Positions 1-6,855 of a DNA stretch of 13,458 nucleotides are shown here, in pieces. The DNA comes from UBA4644 sp964646225. Its GTDB lineage: Bacteria; Bacillota; Clostridia; Oscillospirales; Butyricicoccaceae. The notes under the pieces were generated by a model. It worked only from the letters and a program-made list of their open reading frames with translations. It was not told the DNA's origin and did no database searches. The number at the start of each line of letters is the position of its first letter. Positions within the stretch are counted from its first letter, which is position 1. Both the position numbers and the translations under genes were made by a program. The stretch spans positions 1 to 13,458 of the forward strand of contig CAZYAD010000038.1 in NCBI GenBank assembly GCA_964646225.1. Direction: 5' to 3'.

Positions 1-999
1 GCCGCCGGTATCCATCAGCATGGGGATAAAGGCGATGAGGGCCGCCTGGGCGGCCAGCGCGTTTTCAAAGGATGTGATGATCATCCCGGTAAAGGTAGCC
101 GAAACCATCAGCAGCAGCAGCCAGGGGATGCGCTGCTTCCAGATCTCCCCGGTTTTTGCCCGGAGATAGGGGTGCTCCGAGGGGGTGATGGCCGCCATTT
201 TTTCCATGTCCTCGGTGGCCTCCTCCTGCAGGACATCCAGCGCGTCGTCCACCGTGACGATGCCCACCAGCCGGTGCTCTCTGTCCACCACCGGCAGTGC
301 GGTGAAGCCATAATGGGCGAAGCGGTTGGCCACATCCTCCCGGTCGTCCAGGGTGGAGAGGGAGATGATGTTGGTCTCCATCATGTCCCGCAAAACGGTG
401 TCCGGCCGGGCCAGCAGCAGCTCCCGCACGGTGACCAGCCCCAGCAGCTTGCGGGTGGGGCCGATGATATAGCAGATATAGATGGTCTCCTTGTCCACGC
501 CGGTCTGCCGGATGTGGTCAAAGGCCTCAGCCACCGTCATGGCGGGGCGGAGATCCACAAATTCGGTGGTCATCAGGCTTCCGGCGCTGTCCTCCGGATA
601 GTTGAGGATCTGGTTGATCTGCTTGCGGGTGTCGCCGTCCACATTTTTCAAAATGCGCTTGACCACACTGGCGGGCATCTCCTCGATAACATCCACCGTG
701 TCGTCCAGAAACATATCGGCCAGCACCTCACTGAGCTCCCGGTCGGAAAAGGCGGCGATGAGCTTGCTCTGGAGCTCAGGCTCCATTTCGGCAAACACAT
801 CAGAGGCCAGCTCCTTGGGCAGCAGCCGGAACAGCCGGGGCAGGTCGCTTTCGCCGTCGATCTTGCGCTGCTCCAGCAGCTCGGCCAGACATTCCGCCAC
901 ATCGGCGGGGTTGAGGCTTTCCAGATATTTTTGCAGGGGCTGATACTTTTTCTCCTGCAAAAGGGTGAGAATTCTCTCCGAAAAATCAAGCTGAATCAT
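1..999 (-). CDS. mgtE: MgtE-family magnesium channel, 5' part (C-terminal part outside window)
   Basis: Encodes the first 333 residues of an MgtE Mg2+ channel of the inner membrane; the gene continues past position 1. The N-terminal helical domain covers about residues 1-130, with acidic stretches such as FLDDTVDVIEEMP (98-109). A CBS pair follows at about 135-260 (SLMTTEFVDL; GLVTVRELL; FTALPVVD; GIVTVDDALDVLQEEATEDM). The first membrane segment starts near residue 291 (IPWLLLLMVS) and the visible part ends at PMLMDTGG, the start of the conserved pore region. In MgtE the N and CBS domains sense intracellular Mg2+ and close the pore. The ATG at 997-999 follows an AGAAGGAGGAG ribosome site. 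The gene has its own promoter and a structured leader and is separated from the upstream operon by a terminator. Family assignment is very secure; ion choice (Mg2+ over Co2+) comes from family knowledge. Confidence 0.95.
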   Translation of the reverse strand, partial: MIQLDFSERILTLLQEKKYQPLQKYLESLNPADVAECLAELLEQRKIDGESDLPRLFRLLPKELASDVFAEMEPELQSKLIAAFSDRELSEVLADMFLDDTVDVIEEMPASVVKRILKNVDGDTRKQINQILNYPEDSAGSLMTTEFVDLRPAMTVAEAFDHIRQTGVDKETIYICYIIGPTRKLLGLVTVRELLLARPDTVLRDMMETNIISLSTLDDREDVANRFAHYGFTALPVVDREHRLVGIVTVDDALDVLQEEATEDMEKMAAITPSEHPYLRAKTGEIWKQRIPWLLLLMVSATFTGMIITSFENALAAQAALIAFIPMLMDTGG

Positions 1000-1187
1000 G
1001 TGTCGCTCCTCCTTCTGTTGTTTGGGAAGGGCGGACAGCGGGCCGGTCAGCGGCCGGCGGCGGGAACACCCTGTGCTGAGGGCGGCTGCTCCTGCCGCGT
1101 CCGCGAATCGGTTCGTTTTCCGCCTGTACTGCCAGCGTCCAAGGTGTTCACCTCTCTTATCTGTGATGTTATGGCGCGAGGCCATAC
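1000..1187 (-). promoter_or_regulatory. Structured mgtE leader, candidate metal-responsive RNA element
   Basis: About 188 bases separate the predicted transcription start from the mgtE ATG. The RNA can begin with a perfect hairpin (TATGGC-CTCGC-GCCATA, 1170-1186). The block AGGTGAACACCT (1142-1153) is self-complementary. Its 3' part, GAACACCTT (1141-1149), can instead pair over about 70 bases with AGGGTGTTC (1064-1072), nine pairs including one G-U. A local GGCCG-CTGAC-CGGCC hairpin and a CCTTC...GAAGG pairing that covers part of the ribosome site (1011-1030) follow. The blocks AGGTGA and ACGCTG, and the pairing of the segment after AGGTGA with a 3' strand, loosely recall the M-box (ykoK) riboswitch. 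The M-box hallmark GCTAAAGCTC is not seen and the element is shorter. Regulation is inferred from length, structure and the downstream Mg2+ channel. No terminator with a U-run is visible, so control, if any, is more likely on translation. Confidence 0.45.
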
Positions 1188-1193
1188 AAACTT

Positions 1194-1222
1194 ATTGTAT
1201 GCCTCCGGCGGGCGCAAGTCAA
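1194..1222 (-). promoter_or_regulatory. Sigma-A-type promoter of mgtE
   Basis: On the minus strand a TTGACT -35 hexamer (1217-1222) and a TACAAT -10 hexamer (1194-1199) are separated by exactly 17 bases. It lies just downstream of the operon terminator and directly upstream of the mgtE leader, so the start of transcription is expected near 1187. Each hexamer differs from consensus at one base, which makes this a strong housekeeping-type promoter candidate. Confidence 0.8.
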
Positions 1223-1252
1223 GGGAAAAAGGGCGAAGGGCGATTTTACGGC

Positions 1253-1280
1253 ACACAAAAGGGCCGCCCTTCGGCGGCCC
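1253..1280 (-). terminator. Rho-independent terminator ending the rimP-to-plsC-like operon
   Basis: A perfect 8-bp GC stem (GGGCCGCC, loop GAAG on the minus strand, GGCGGCCC; 1261-1280) is followed on the minus strand by TTTTGTGT. It lies about 70 bases downstream of the acyltransferase-like stop codon and upstream of the mgtE promoter, as expected for the end of the long operon. On the plus strand the hairpin has no T-run, so it is directional. Confidence 0.85.
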
Positions 1281-1348
1281 TCAGCTTATCAAATTGGCCG
1301 TGATCTGTGGGATCATGGTCAAAACGCCCTTGGCTTTTGGATTTCATG

Positions 1349-2569
1349 TCAGCGGGCGGTTTGGGTGCGGTAAAGGTACTCCTGCGCCAGCTTCAGGCGG
1401 ATGACCAGCGAAGGCTCCGCCAGGCAGTAGCGCACCAGACCGTAGCCCTCGTGCCAGAGCTCCACATAATGCCCCGGCTTTGCGCTGAGCCCCGGCAGAT
1501 GGGCATGCTCCACCGTCAGCTGCACCGACTGGCCGTCGATCTCGCCCTGATAGCCGATCGCCCTGCGATCCAGCGACAGCTGCCCCCGCCCGGCCTCCCG
1601 CCAGACAAAGGCCTCCTCGTCAAACAGCTGGCAGACTGCCTCTCCGCGCAGAGAAAACTCCGGCTCCGCCAGCCTTTCCGCCAGAAGGCCCTCCTGCCAG
1701 CGGTACCACTGCACCAGCGTGGGAAAGACCACGGACTCCGGGTCGGCCGGACGCATTTGCAGGTCGTGGCCCACAAGGCCCCGGTTGCCGCAGCAGGTGC
1801 AGCGGATGGCGTCGCCCTCGCTTTTCCAGGTGCCCTCTGCCCCGCACCTGGGACAGCGGAACAGGATCTGGTCGTAGCCCTGCGCCAGCTGTCTGCCCCG
1901 GAAGCGGACGCCGGTCTGCTGCTGCCAGTCGTATTCGTTATAATCCAGCAGCCGGCACAGGCGGTGGTAAATGGCGTCCTCGTCCAGCTGGGTCAGCTGT
2001 TCGGGGGAAAAGGCCAGGGTCAGCCGGGCCTCCGTCCGGCCAAAGCGCAGCCCGCCGAACCGGGGCGCAGTGAAAAAGCCACCCCGCAGCCCCAGGGTAC
2101 ACACCGGGACACCGGCCTTTTTCACCAGATGGGCCATGGAAGGGGCGATGGCCCCGGGAATGCCCCACACGGAGGTCTGTCCCGCCGGGAAGATCACCAC
2201 GGTGCCGCCGCCCCGGAGCACCCGGAGGATGTTCATCACGCAGCGGGGATCGGTGTGAAACTGCACCTTGGGGATCACGCCAAGGCGCTTGTACAGCCAG
2301 TGCAGACGGGGGTTGCGAAACTGCCGCTGGGTGGCCACGAACTGAGCCCTGCGGCCCCGCAGTGCGGCGAAGGCCAGCATGAAATCCATCATGCCCTGAT
2401 GCGAGGCCAGCACCAGCAGCGGGCCATCCTTGGGCAGGGCCTCCCGACCGGTGATGCGCAGTCCAAACAGCAGCCGGGACAGCACCCGGCAAACCCACTG
2501 TACCGGTACATACAGCCAGGTCTGGGGGCGGGGCGTCGAAATTTTGCGCTTTTCCAAGGAAATACACAC
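1349..2569 (-). CDS. PlsC-like acyltransferase with zinc-ribbon-like segment and atypical catalytic blocks
   Basis: A 406-residue protein whose first ~190 residues resemble 1-acylglycerol-3-phosphate O-acyltransferases (PlsC/LPLAT fold), which acylate lysophospholipids at the membrane. Block I is present as SHQGMMDF with the HX4D pair H57 and D62. The position of block III, usually FPEGTRS, reads FPAGQTS (127-133), so the usual Glu and Arg are missing. Block II (GVIPKVQFHTD, 97-107) lacks the usual Arg. Block IV (AGVPVCTL) is recognisable. Beyond the fold, two CxxC pairs (C239/C242 and C257/C260, as CPRC and CTCC) look like a zinc ribbon, followed by ~145 residues I do not recognise. The GTG at 2569 gives the longest frame, but its ribosome site (CGGAG) touches the start. 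A TTG four codons later has about 11 bases of spacing, so the exact start is uncertain. It lies 33 bases after the metallo-hydrolase gene and is the last gene of the operon. Substrate unknown; enzymatic activity is not assured. Confidence 0.8.
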   Translation of the reverse strand: MCISLEKRKISTPRPQTWLYVPVQWVCRVLSRLLFGLRITGREALPKDGPLLVLASHQGMMDFMLAFAALRGRRAQFVATQRQFRNPRLHWLYKRLGVIPKVQFHTDPRCVMNILRVLRGGGTVVIFPAGQTSVWGIPGAIAPSMAHLVKKAGVPVCTLGLRGGFFTAPRFGGLRFGRTEARLTLAFSPEQLTQLDEDAIYHRLCRLLDYNEYDWQQQTGVRFRGRQLAQGYDQILFRCPRCGAEGTWKSEGDAIRCTCCGNRGLVGHDLQMRPADPESVVFPTLVQWYRWQEGLLAERLAEPEFSLRGEAVCQLFDEEAFVWREAGRGQLSLDRRAIGYQGEIDGQSVQLTVEHAHLPGLSAKPGHYVELWHEGYGLVRYCLAEPSLVIRLKLAQEYLYRTQTAR

Positions 2570-2602
2570 TCCGTTTCGGATTATTATTATGAAAAATTAC
2601 AA

Positions 2603-3514
2603 TCAGTTATCTGCCGTCACCGACAGAAAGCCCTCCTGTACCCGAAGGATCAAAGTGCCCTCCAGATCGGTGCGGCGGATCTCCGCCCCGATGGCCTCCA
2701 GCCGCTCCAGGACGGAAGCGTGGGGATGGCCGTACTCGTTGTTTCGACCGCAGCTGATGAGGGCGATGTCGGGCGAAAGGGCCTCCAGAAACGCCTGACA
2801 GGAGGAGGTCGCGCTGCCGTGGTGTGCCACCTGTAAGGCGTCCACCGGGCCGATGGATAGCAGCTGCTCCTCCACCTCGCGGGTGATATCGCCGGTGATC
2901 AGCAGCCGTTTGCCCTGATATTCCACCAGCAGCACCAGCGAGAGGTCGTTCATCTCGTCGATATCGTTGTCAGCCGGGGGATGCAGCACGGTGATGGTGG
3001 CCTGCCCCAGCGGGAAGGACTCTCCGGTGTGGGTGATGGCGATCCCGGTGTCGGTATCGCCCACCCAGTCCCCCGCCGTGGCCAGCGTGGCCTCCTCCGA
3101 CAGATATCGGGGCACCACCAGCGTTTCCGCCCCAACCTGCGACAAAATGGCCGAAGCGCCGCCGCAGTGGTCGCTGTGAGGGTGGGTGATGAACAGATAA
3201 TGCAGCCGCCGGATGCCCTGCGCCCAGAGATAATCGGCGGTGTCCTCCGCGGTGGAGGAAAGCCCGGCGTCTACCATGGCGCTTTCGCCGCCGCAGGTGA
3301 GCAGCAGGGCCTGGCCCTGCCCCACATCCAGCATATGCAGCTCCAGCCCGGCGTGGCTTTCCACCGGAGCGGGGAGCAGCGCCTCTCCCGGTGCGCCCCG
3401 AAAGACCCCCTGCCGCAGGGCGGAGGCCAAAAGCAGCAGCAGGCAGGCTGCCAGCAGGATCCGGGCCAGGATCCGCCAGGGCTGCCTGCCCGCCGTGGAT
3501 GTTCGTTTGCTCAT
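2603..3514 (-). CDS. Membrane-anchored ComEC-type metallo-beta-lactamase-fold hydrolase
   Basis: A 303-residue protein with a basic N-terminus and one hydrophobic segment (about residues 14-33, ARILLAACLLLLLASAL), so the catalytic domain is probably outside the membrane. The rest is the MBL fold found at the C-terminus of the DNA-uptake protein ComEC: LDVGQGQA (62-69), the metal motif HPHSDH (H111, H113, D115, H116), NDLSLVL (189-195), TGD (207-209), HHGS (231-234), GHPH (262-265) and DLEGT (283-287). There is no competence membrane domain, so it is a stand-alone relative rather than ComEC itself. In related proteins the first motif is usually LDVGQGDA; here Asp is replaced by Gln. The family cleaves phosphodiesters (nuclease-like), but the substrate here is unknown. 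ATG 3512-3514 overlaps the M20 gene's TGA (ATGA). No good ribosome site is visible, so translation is probably coupled. Confidence 0.88.
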   Translation of the reverse strand: MSKRTSTAGRQPWRILARILLAACLLLLLASALRQGVFRGAPGEALLPAPVESHAGLELHMLDVGQGQALLLTCGGESAMVDAGLSSTAEDTADYLWAQGIRRLHYLFITHPHSDHCGGASAILSQVGAETLVVPRYLSEEATLATAGDWVGDTDTGIAITHTGESFPLGQATITVLHPPADNDIDEMNDLSLVLLVEYQGKRLLITGDITREVEEQLLSIGPVDALQVAHHGSATSSCQAFLEALSPDIALISCGRNNEYGHPHASVLERLEAIGAEIRRTDLEGTLILRVQEGFLSVTADN

Positions 3515-5022
3515 AGTCTGCGCATCAGACTGCGGTAGACCTCCACCGCCAGCCCAAGAGCGTTTTCCGCCAGAAACTCATCCCCCTGATGGGGGTTGCC
3601 GCCGCCCTCCGCACCGGTGACCAGCGGCGTGAACCGCAGCACACAGTCACTGAGGGAGGCATAATGCCGGGCATCGCTTTCGGTGGGCATCAGGGTGGGA
3701 ATGCAGGGCAGATGATGGAACTGCTCCTGCAGCACCTCCCGCAGCAGCAGGTACATGGGCTCCTTTTCGGAGGTGACAAAGGTCTCCTCGCCGGGCCGCA
3801 GCAGCTCCACCTCCAGCGGCAGGTCGGAAAGCAGCTCCTGCAGATCGGAAAGCAGCTTTTCCGGCGTATCGCCGGGCAGCAGCCGGGCGTTGAACCAGGC
3901 GCTGGCCGTGGTGGGCAGCACATTGGCGGCAGGGAAGCTGCCGTCCAGCCGGGTGGGCACCACCGTGCTGCGGATCAGGGAGTTCACATTGGGGTCATTG
4001 CGGAAGGCCCAGCCCACCAGCACCCGGAACAGGGGCCGGTTGGCAATGACGAACCGCTTGCCAAAGGAGTACATGGAGATGGCGGCGTCCAGCCGCTGCC
4101 GCACCAGCGGGATCACATGATGATGGGGCTGAGCGCTTTCCACGCGGCAGATCGCCTCGCTCAAAACTCCCACCGCCGTGGTGCGGTTGGGCTGACTGGT
4201 GTGTCCGCCGGGGCAGTTGACGGTGATGCGGTACTCGGCCTGCCGCTTTTCGGCCACGCCCACAACGGCTGCCGAATAGGTGCGGCCGTCACACTCCATA
4301 TCCTGGATGGTGCCGCCTTCGTCCAGCACCATGGCGAACCGCAGGCCCTGGGCGGCCAGCGTGTCGGCAATGGCCTTTGCCCCGTGCTGACCGCCGGTCT
4401 CCTCGTCGGCACCAAAAGCGAAATAGATGTCTCTGCGGGGCGCATAGCCTTCAGCGATCAGGCTTTCCGCCGCCTCCAGCAGGGCGATGACCACGCCCTT
4501 GCAGTCCAGCGCGCCCCGGCCATAGATCCGGCCATCCTGCCGCAGCCCGTCAAAGGGCTCGCACACCGTCCAGCCGTCGCCGCCGGGGACCACATCCAGA
4601 TGTCCGGCAAACAGCACCGGCTCCTGCTCGGACAGCTGCGGCGCGCACCAGCGCAGCAGCATACTGCCGTCGGGCAGGACGGCGCAGTCCATGGTGTCGG
4701 TCACCCGGGGGAACCGATCCCGCAGGACGCGGTTCAGCTCCCGCAGCTGGGCCCGCTGGCCGGTGACGCTTTCCACCCGGATGGCCTGCGACAGGCTTTC
4801 CGCCGCCCGCCGGGTGCGCTGTGGATCAGGCTGGTGCGTGGCCAGCGGCGAGGAGCGCCGCCGCCCCTTCCGTCCGGCCAGCATGGCCCGGGTCAGAGAA
4901 TACACCACCAGCGCCAGCACTGCCAGAAGCACCACGGTGTTGCACAGACGGCCGTATTTGGCGTTAAAATTGCTGTAAAGGATCTGGATGCTCGCCCACA
5001 GATCGGCGAAAGAACGGTTCAT
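3511..5022 (-). CDS. Membrane-anchored M20 metallopeptidase (carboxypeptidase S / PM20D1 type)
   Basis: A 503-residue zinc peptidase of family M20. A single hydrophobic stretch at about 29-42 (TVVLLAVLALVVYS), followed by a basic patch (GRKGRRR), suggests an N-terminal membrane anchor; which side the enzyme faces is not settled by the sequence. The expected metal and catalytic residues are visible: H141 and D143 in GHLDVVP, D173 in GRGALDCKG, E207/E208 in GADEETGG, D234 in LDEGG and H478 in GGNPHQGDEF. The dimerisation-domain motif PGGHTSQPN is at 271-279. Length and motifs fit the CPS1/PM20D1 branch, which hydrolyses or forms N-acyl or peptide bonds at a C-terminal residue; the actual substrate cannot be read. 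The start at 5022 is chosen because AAAGGAGGG lies 6-8 bases upstream; the frame stays open to 5256 but that part overlaps ribF. It follows ribF by 28 bases and overlaps the next gene by ATGA. Confidence 0.9.
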   Translation of the reverse strand: MNRSFADLWASIQILYSNFNAKYGRLCNTVVLLAVLALVVYSLTRAMLAGRKGRRRSSPLATHQPDPQRTRRAAESLSQAIRVESVTGQRAQLRELNRVLRDRFPRVTDTMDCAVLPDGSMLLRWCAPQLSEQEPVLFAGHLDVVPGGDGWTVCEPFDGLRQDGRIYGRGALDCKGVVIALLEAAESLIAEGYAPRRDIYFAFGADEETGGQHGAKAIADTLAAQGLRFAMVLDEGGTIQDMECDGRTYSAAVVGVAEKRQAEYRITVNCPGGHTSQPNRTTAVGVLSEAICRVESAQPHHHVIPLVRQRLDAAISMYSFGKRFVIANRPLFRVLVGWAFRNDPNVNSLIRSTVVPTRLDGSFPAANVLPTTASAWFNARLLPGDTPEKLLSDLQELLSDLPLEVELLRPGEETFVTSEKEPMYLLLREVLQEQFHHLPCIPTLMPTESDARHYASLSDCVLRFTPLVTGAEGGGNPHQGDEFLAENALGLAVEVYRSLMRRL

Positions 5023-5050
5023 AAGAGCTCCCTCCTTTGGGAAGATGAGA

Positions 5051-5923
5051 TCAGCCGTGGTAGGCCAGCGCCTGATCGATGTCCCGGGCGATCTGGGCCC
5101 GCAGGGCCCCGCTGTCGGAAAAGCTGCGCTCGGGACGCAGAAATTTGAGGAAATCCACCTGCGCCTCCCGGCCATACAGGTCGCCGGAAAAGCGCAGCAG
5201 ATGACTTTCCACGCTGATGATGTCCGCATCGGTAAAGGTGGGGCGGGTGCCCACATTGGTCACCGCCTGAAAGGCGTTCCCCTCCACCGTCACCCGGGAG
5301 ACATATACCCCCCGGCGGGGCATCAGCACCCCCTCCTCCACCCGGAGGTTGACAGTGGGATAGCCCAGTGTTCGTCCCACCTGAAAGCCGCCCACGATGG
5401 GCCCTTCCAGAAAGAAGGGCCGCCCCAGCAGCTGCCGCGCACGGCCTACCCGGCCATTGCGCACGCTTTCCCGGATGTAAGTGGAGGACACCACCCGGCC
5501 GCCGTAAAGCACCGGCGGCACCACATGGGTCTCCAGTCCAAAGGCCGCCAGATCGGCGGGAGTGCCGGCGGCGTTGCGGCCAAAACGGAAATTTTCTCCG
5601 CATACCACCACGGCGCCCCGGTACTGCTCCTTCAGCATGGCGGCGAACTCCGCGGGGGTGGTCTCGGCCATTTTCCGGTCAAAGGGCAGGGCGATCACCA
5701 GCTGTGCGCCCTGCTGCTGCAAAAGGGCGCAGCGGCGGGGAAAGGTGTTGATCAGATCGGGGGCGCGGCCCCGGACATAGGCCCGGGGATGGCTCTCGAA
5801 GGTGACGGCTGCCGCCTGCATTCCACGCCCGGTAGCCAGCGCCACCGCCGTTTTCAAAATGGCCTGATGCCCCCGGTGAACACCGTCAAAAAAGCCCAGG
5901 GCAATGACCCGTTTCTGTTCCAT
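5051..5923 (-). CDS. ribF: Bifunctional riboflavin kinase / FMN adenylyltransferase
   Basis: A 290-residue cytoplasmic enzyme that phosphorylates riboflavin to FMN and adenylates FMN to FAD. The N-terminal nucleotidyl-transferase domain shows GFFDGVHRGHQ (10-20), GENFRFG (109-115) and SSTYIRE (146-152). The C-terminal flavokinase domain shows GYPTVNL (187-193; usual form is GxPTAN, so one conservative change), GVY (205-207), NVGTRPTF (223-230) and VESHLL with the expected catalytic Glu (E239). It is somewhat shorter than the usual 305-315 residues because the N-terminal strand begins almost directly before the HxGH region. The ATG at 5923 shares one base with the truB stop (TAATG), with a GGAAGGAAG ribosome site. 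In Bacillus rpsO follows ribF; here an M20 peptidase does. Confidence 0.96.
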   Translation of the reverse strand: MEQKRVIALGFFDGVHRGHQAILKTAVALATGRGMQAAAVTFESHPRAYVRGRAPDLINTFPRRCALLQQQGAQLVIALPFDRKMAETTPAEFAAMLKEQYRGAVVVCGENFRFGRNAAGTPADLAAFGLETHVVPPVLYGGRVVSSTYIRESVRNGRVGRARQLLGRPFFLEGPIVGGFQVGRTLGYPTVNLRVEEGVLMPRRGVYVSRVTVEGNAFQAVTNVGTRPTFTDADIISVESHLLRFSGDLYGREAQVDFLKFLRPERSFSDSGALRAQIARDIDQALAYHG

Positions 5924-6855
5924 TAGCTTCCTTCCTTACCTGCGAAATTGATCCTGCAAAAGATGGCCGTGCCGCCCTTTTCCAGCGGGCGGCTCTCGCC
6001 GATCTGGCAGAAGCGCCCGGCGCTGTCATACACCCGGCAGCGACCGCCCTCGGGGGGCGCCTCCCCGGATTTCAGATGCTGTGGGAGGAAAAAGCTGCCG
6101 TGGGAGGCGCGGATGTCGCCCTCCGGGTTCAAATGTACCTCCGGCAGGTCGGAAAAGACGCTGTCGGTGGGGAAGACCCGGCTTTCCAGCTCATTTTCGG
6201 CCAGAAGGGCGGCGATCTGCTCAAAGGTCAGGGCATCCGCCAGGGTGAATCGCCCGGAGCGCATCCGCCGCAGGTCGGCCATACAGCCGCCGCAGCCCAG
6301 CGCCGCCCCCAGATCGTGGCACACCGTGCGGATGTAGGTGCCCTTGGAGCACACGGCCCGCAGATCGTGCTCCTCCGGCGTCATGCCCGCCTGCCGGGGC
6401 AGCAGCTCCAGCCGTTCGATGGTGATGGCGCGGCTCTGCCGCTCCACCTCTATTCCCTTGCGGGCCAGGTCATACAGCCGTTTTCCGTCGACAGAAAGGG
6501 CGGAATACATGGGCGGCAGCTGACGGAGCTCGCCGGTAAAGGCGGGCAGAGCCGCCTGCACCTCCGTCTCGGAAACAGCAACGGGGTGCTGCTCCAGCAC
6601 TGTGCCGGTGCTGTCCTGGGTGTCGGTGACCACCCCCAGCCGCAGCCGGGCCACATATTCCTTGTCCTGCCCGCTGGCGTGGTCGCTGGCACGGGTGGCG
6701 CTGCCCAGCAGCACCACCAGCACGCCGGTGGCCATGGGATCCAGCGTCCCGGCGTGGCCGATCTTCTTCTGCCGCAGCATTCCCCGCAGCTTTGCCACCA
6801 CATCATGGGAGGTAAAGTCCCGGGGCTTGTCCACAATGAGGATGCCGTTTACCAT
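5923..6855 (-). CDS. truB: tRNA pseudouridine(55) synthase TruB
   Basis: A 310-residue enzyme that isomerises U55 in the T-loop of elongator tRNAs. The catalytic motif GHAGTLDPMATGVL (33-46) carries the nucleophile D39. The downstream blocks KEYVARLRLGVVTDTQD, QLPPMYSALSVDGKRLYDLAR and CSKGTYIRT are also typical. The last ~80 residues are consistent with the C-terminal RNA-binding (PUA-like) region of this family. The start ATG at 6855 overlaps the nrnA stop by seven bases (ATGGTAA), and a GGAGGAG ribosome site sits about 9 bases upstream inside nrnA. The stop overlaps the ribF start. Coupled translation within the operon is likely. Confidence 0.97.
   Translation of the reverse strand: MVNGILIVDKPRDFTSHDVVAKLRGMLRQKKIGHAGTLDPMATGVLVVLLGSATRASDHASGQDKEYVARLRLGVVTDTQDSTGTVLEQHPVAVSETEVQAALPAFTGELRQLPPMYSALSVDGKRLYDLARKGIEVERQSRAITIERLELLPRQAGMTPEEHDLRAVCSKGTYIRTVCHDLGAALGCGGCMADLRRMRSGRFTLADALTFEQIAALLAENELESRVFPTDSVFSDLPEVHLNPEGDIRASHGSFFLPQHLKSGEAPPEGGRCRVYDSAGRFCQIGESRPLEKGGTAIFCRINFAGKEGS

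Noticed and set aside
1000..1187. Canonical M-box riboswitch upstream of mgtE
   Set aside because: The conserved GATACGCTGCTGCC and GCTAAAGCTC blocks are not found as such; kept only as a speculative resemblance in the findings.
1298..1318. Inverted repeat CCGTGATC / GATCATGG between the PlsC-like stop and the terminator
   Set aside because: On the transcribed minus strand it has an A-C mismatch, no U-run follows, and the real terminator is a few bases further on.
172..1404. 410-codon plus-strand open frame across mgtE and its leader
   Set aside because: It crosses the terminator, the promoter and the mgtE coding region, has no ribosome site noted and no recognisable domain; it is the complement of mgtE.
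2570..2602. A/T-rich gap (TAATAATAAT on the minus strand) before the PlsC-like gene, possible internal promoter
   Set aside because: A CATAAT -10-like box is present, but no acceptable -35 hexamer lies 16-18 bases upstream.
1307..2836. 509-codon plus-strand open frame opposite the PlsC-like gene
   Set aside because: Gln/Gly/His/Pro-rich composition typical of a GC-rich antisense frame; the minus-strand gene has clear acyltransferase and cysteine motifs.
3589..5148. 519-codon plus-strand open frame opposite the M20 gene
   Set aside because: No family motifs, while the minus strand encodes a complete M20 peptidase with all metal residues.
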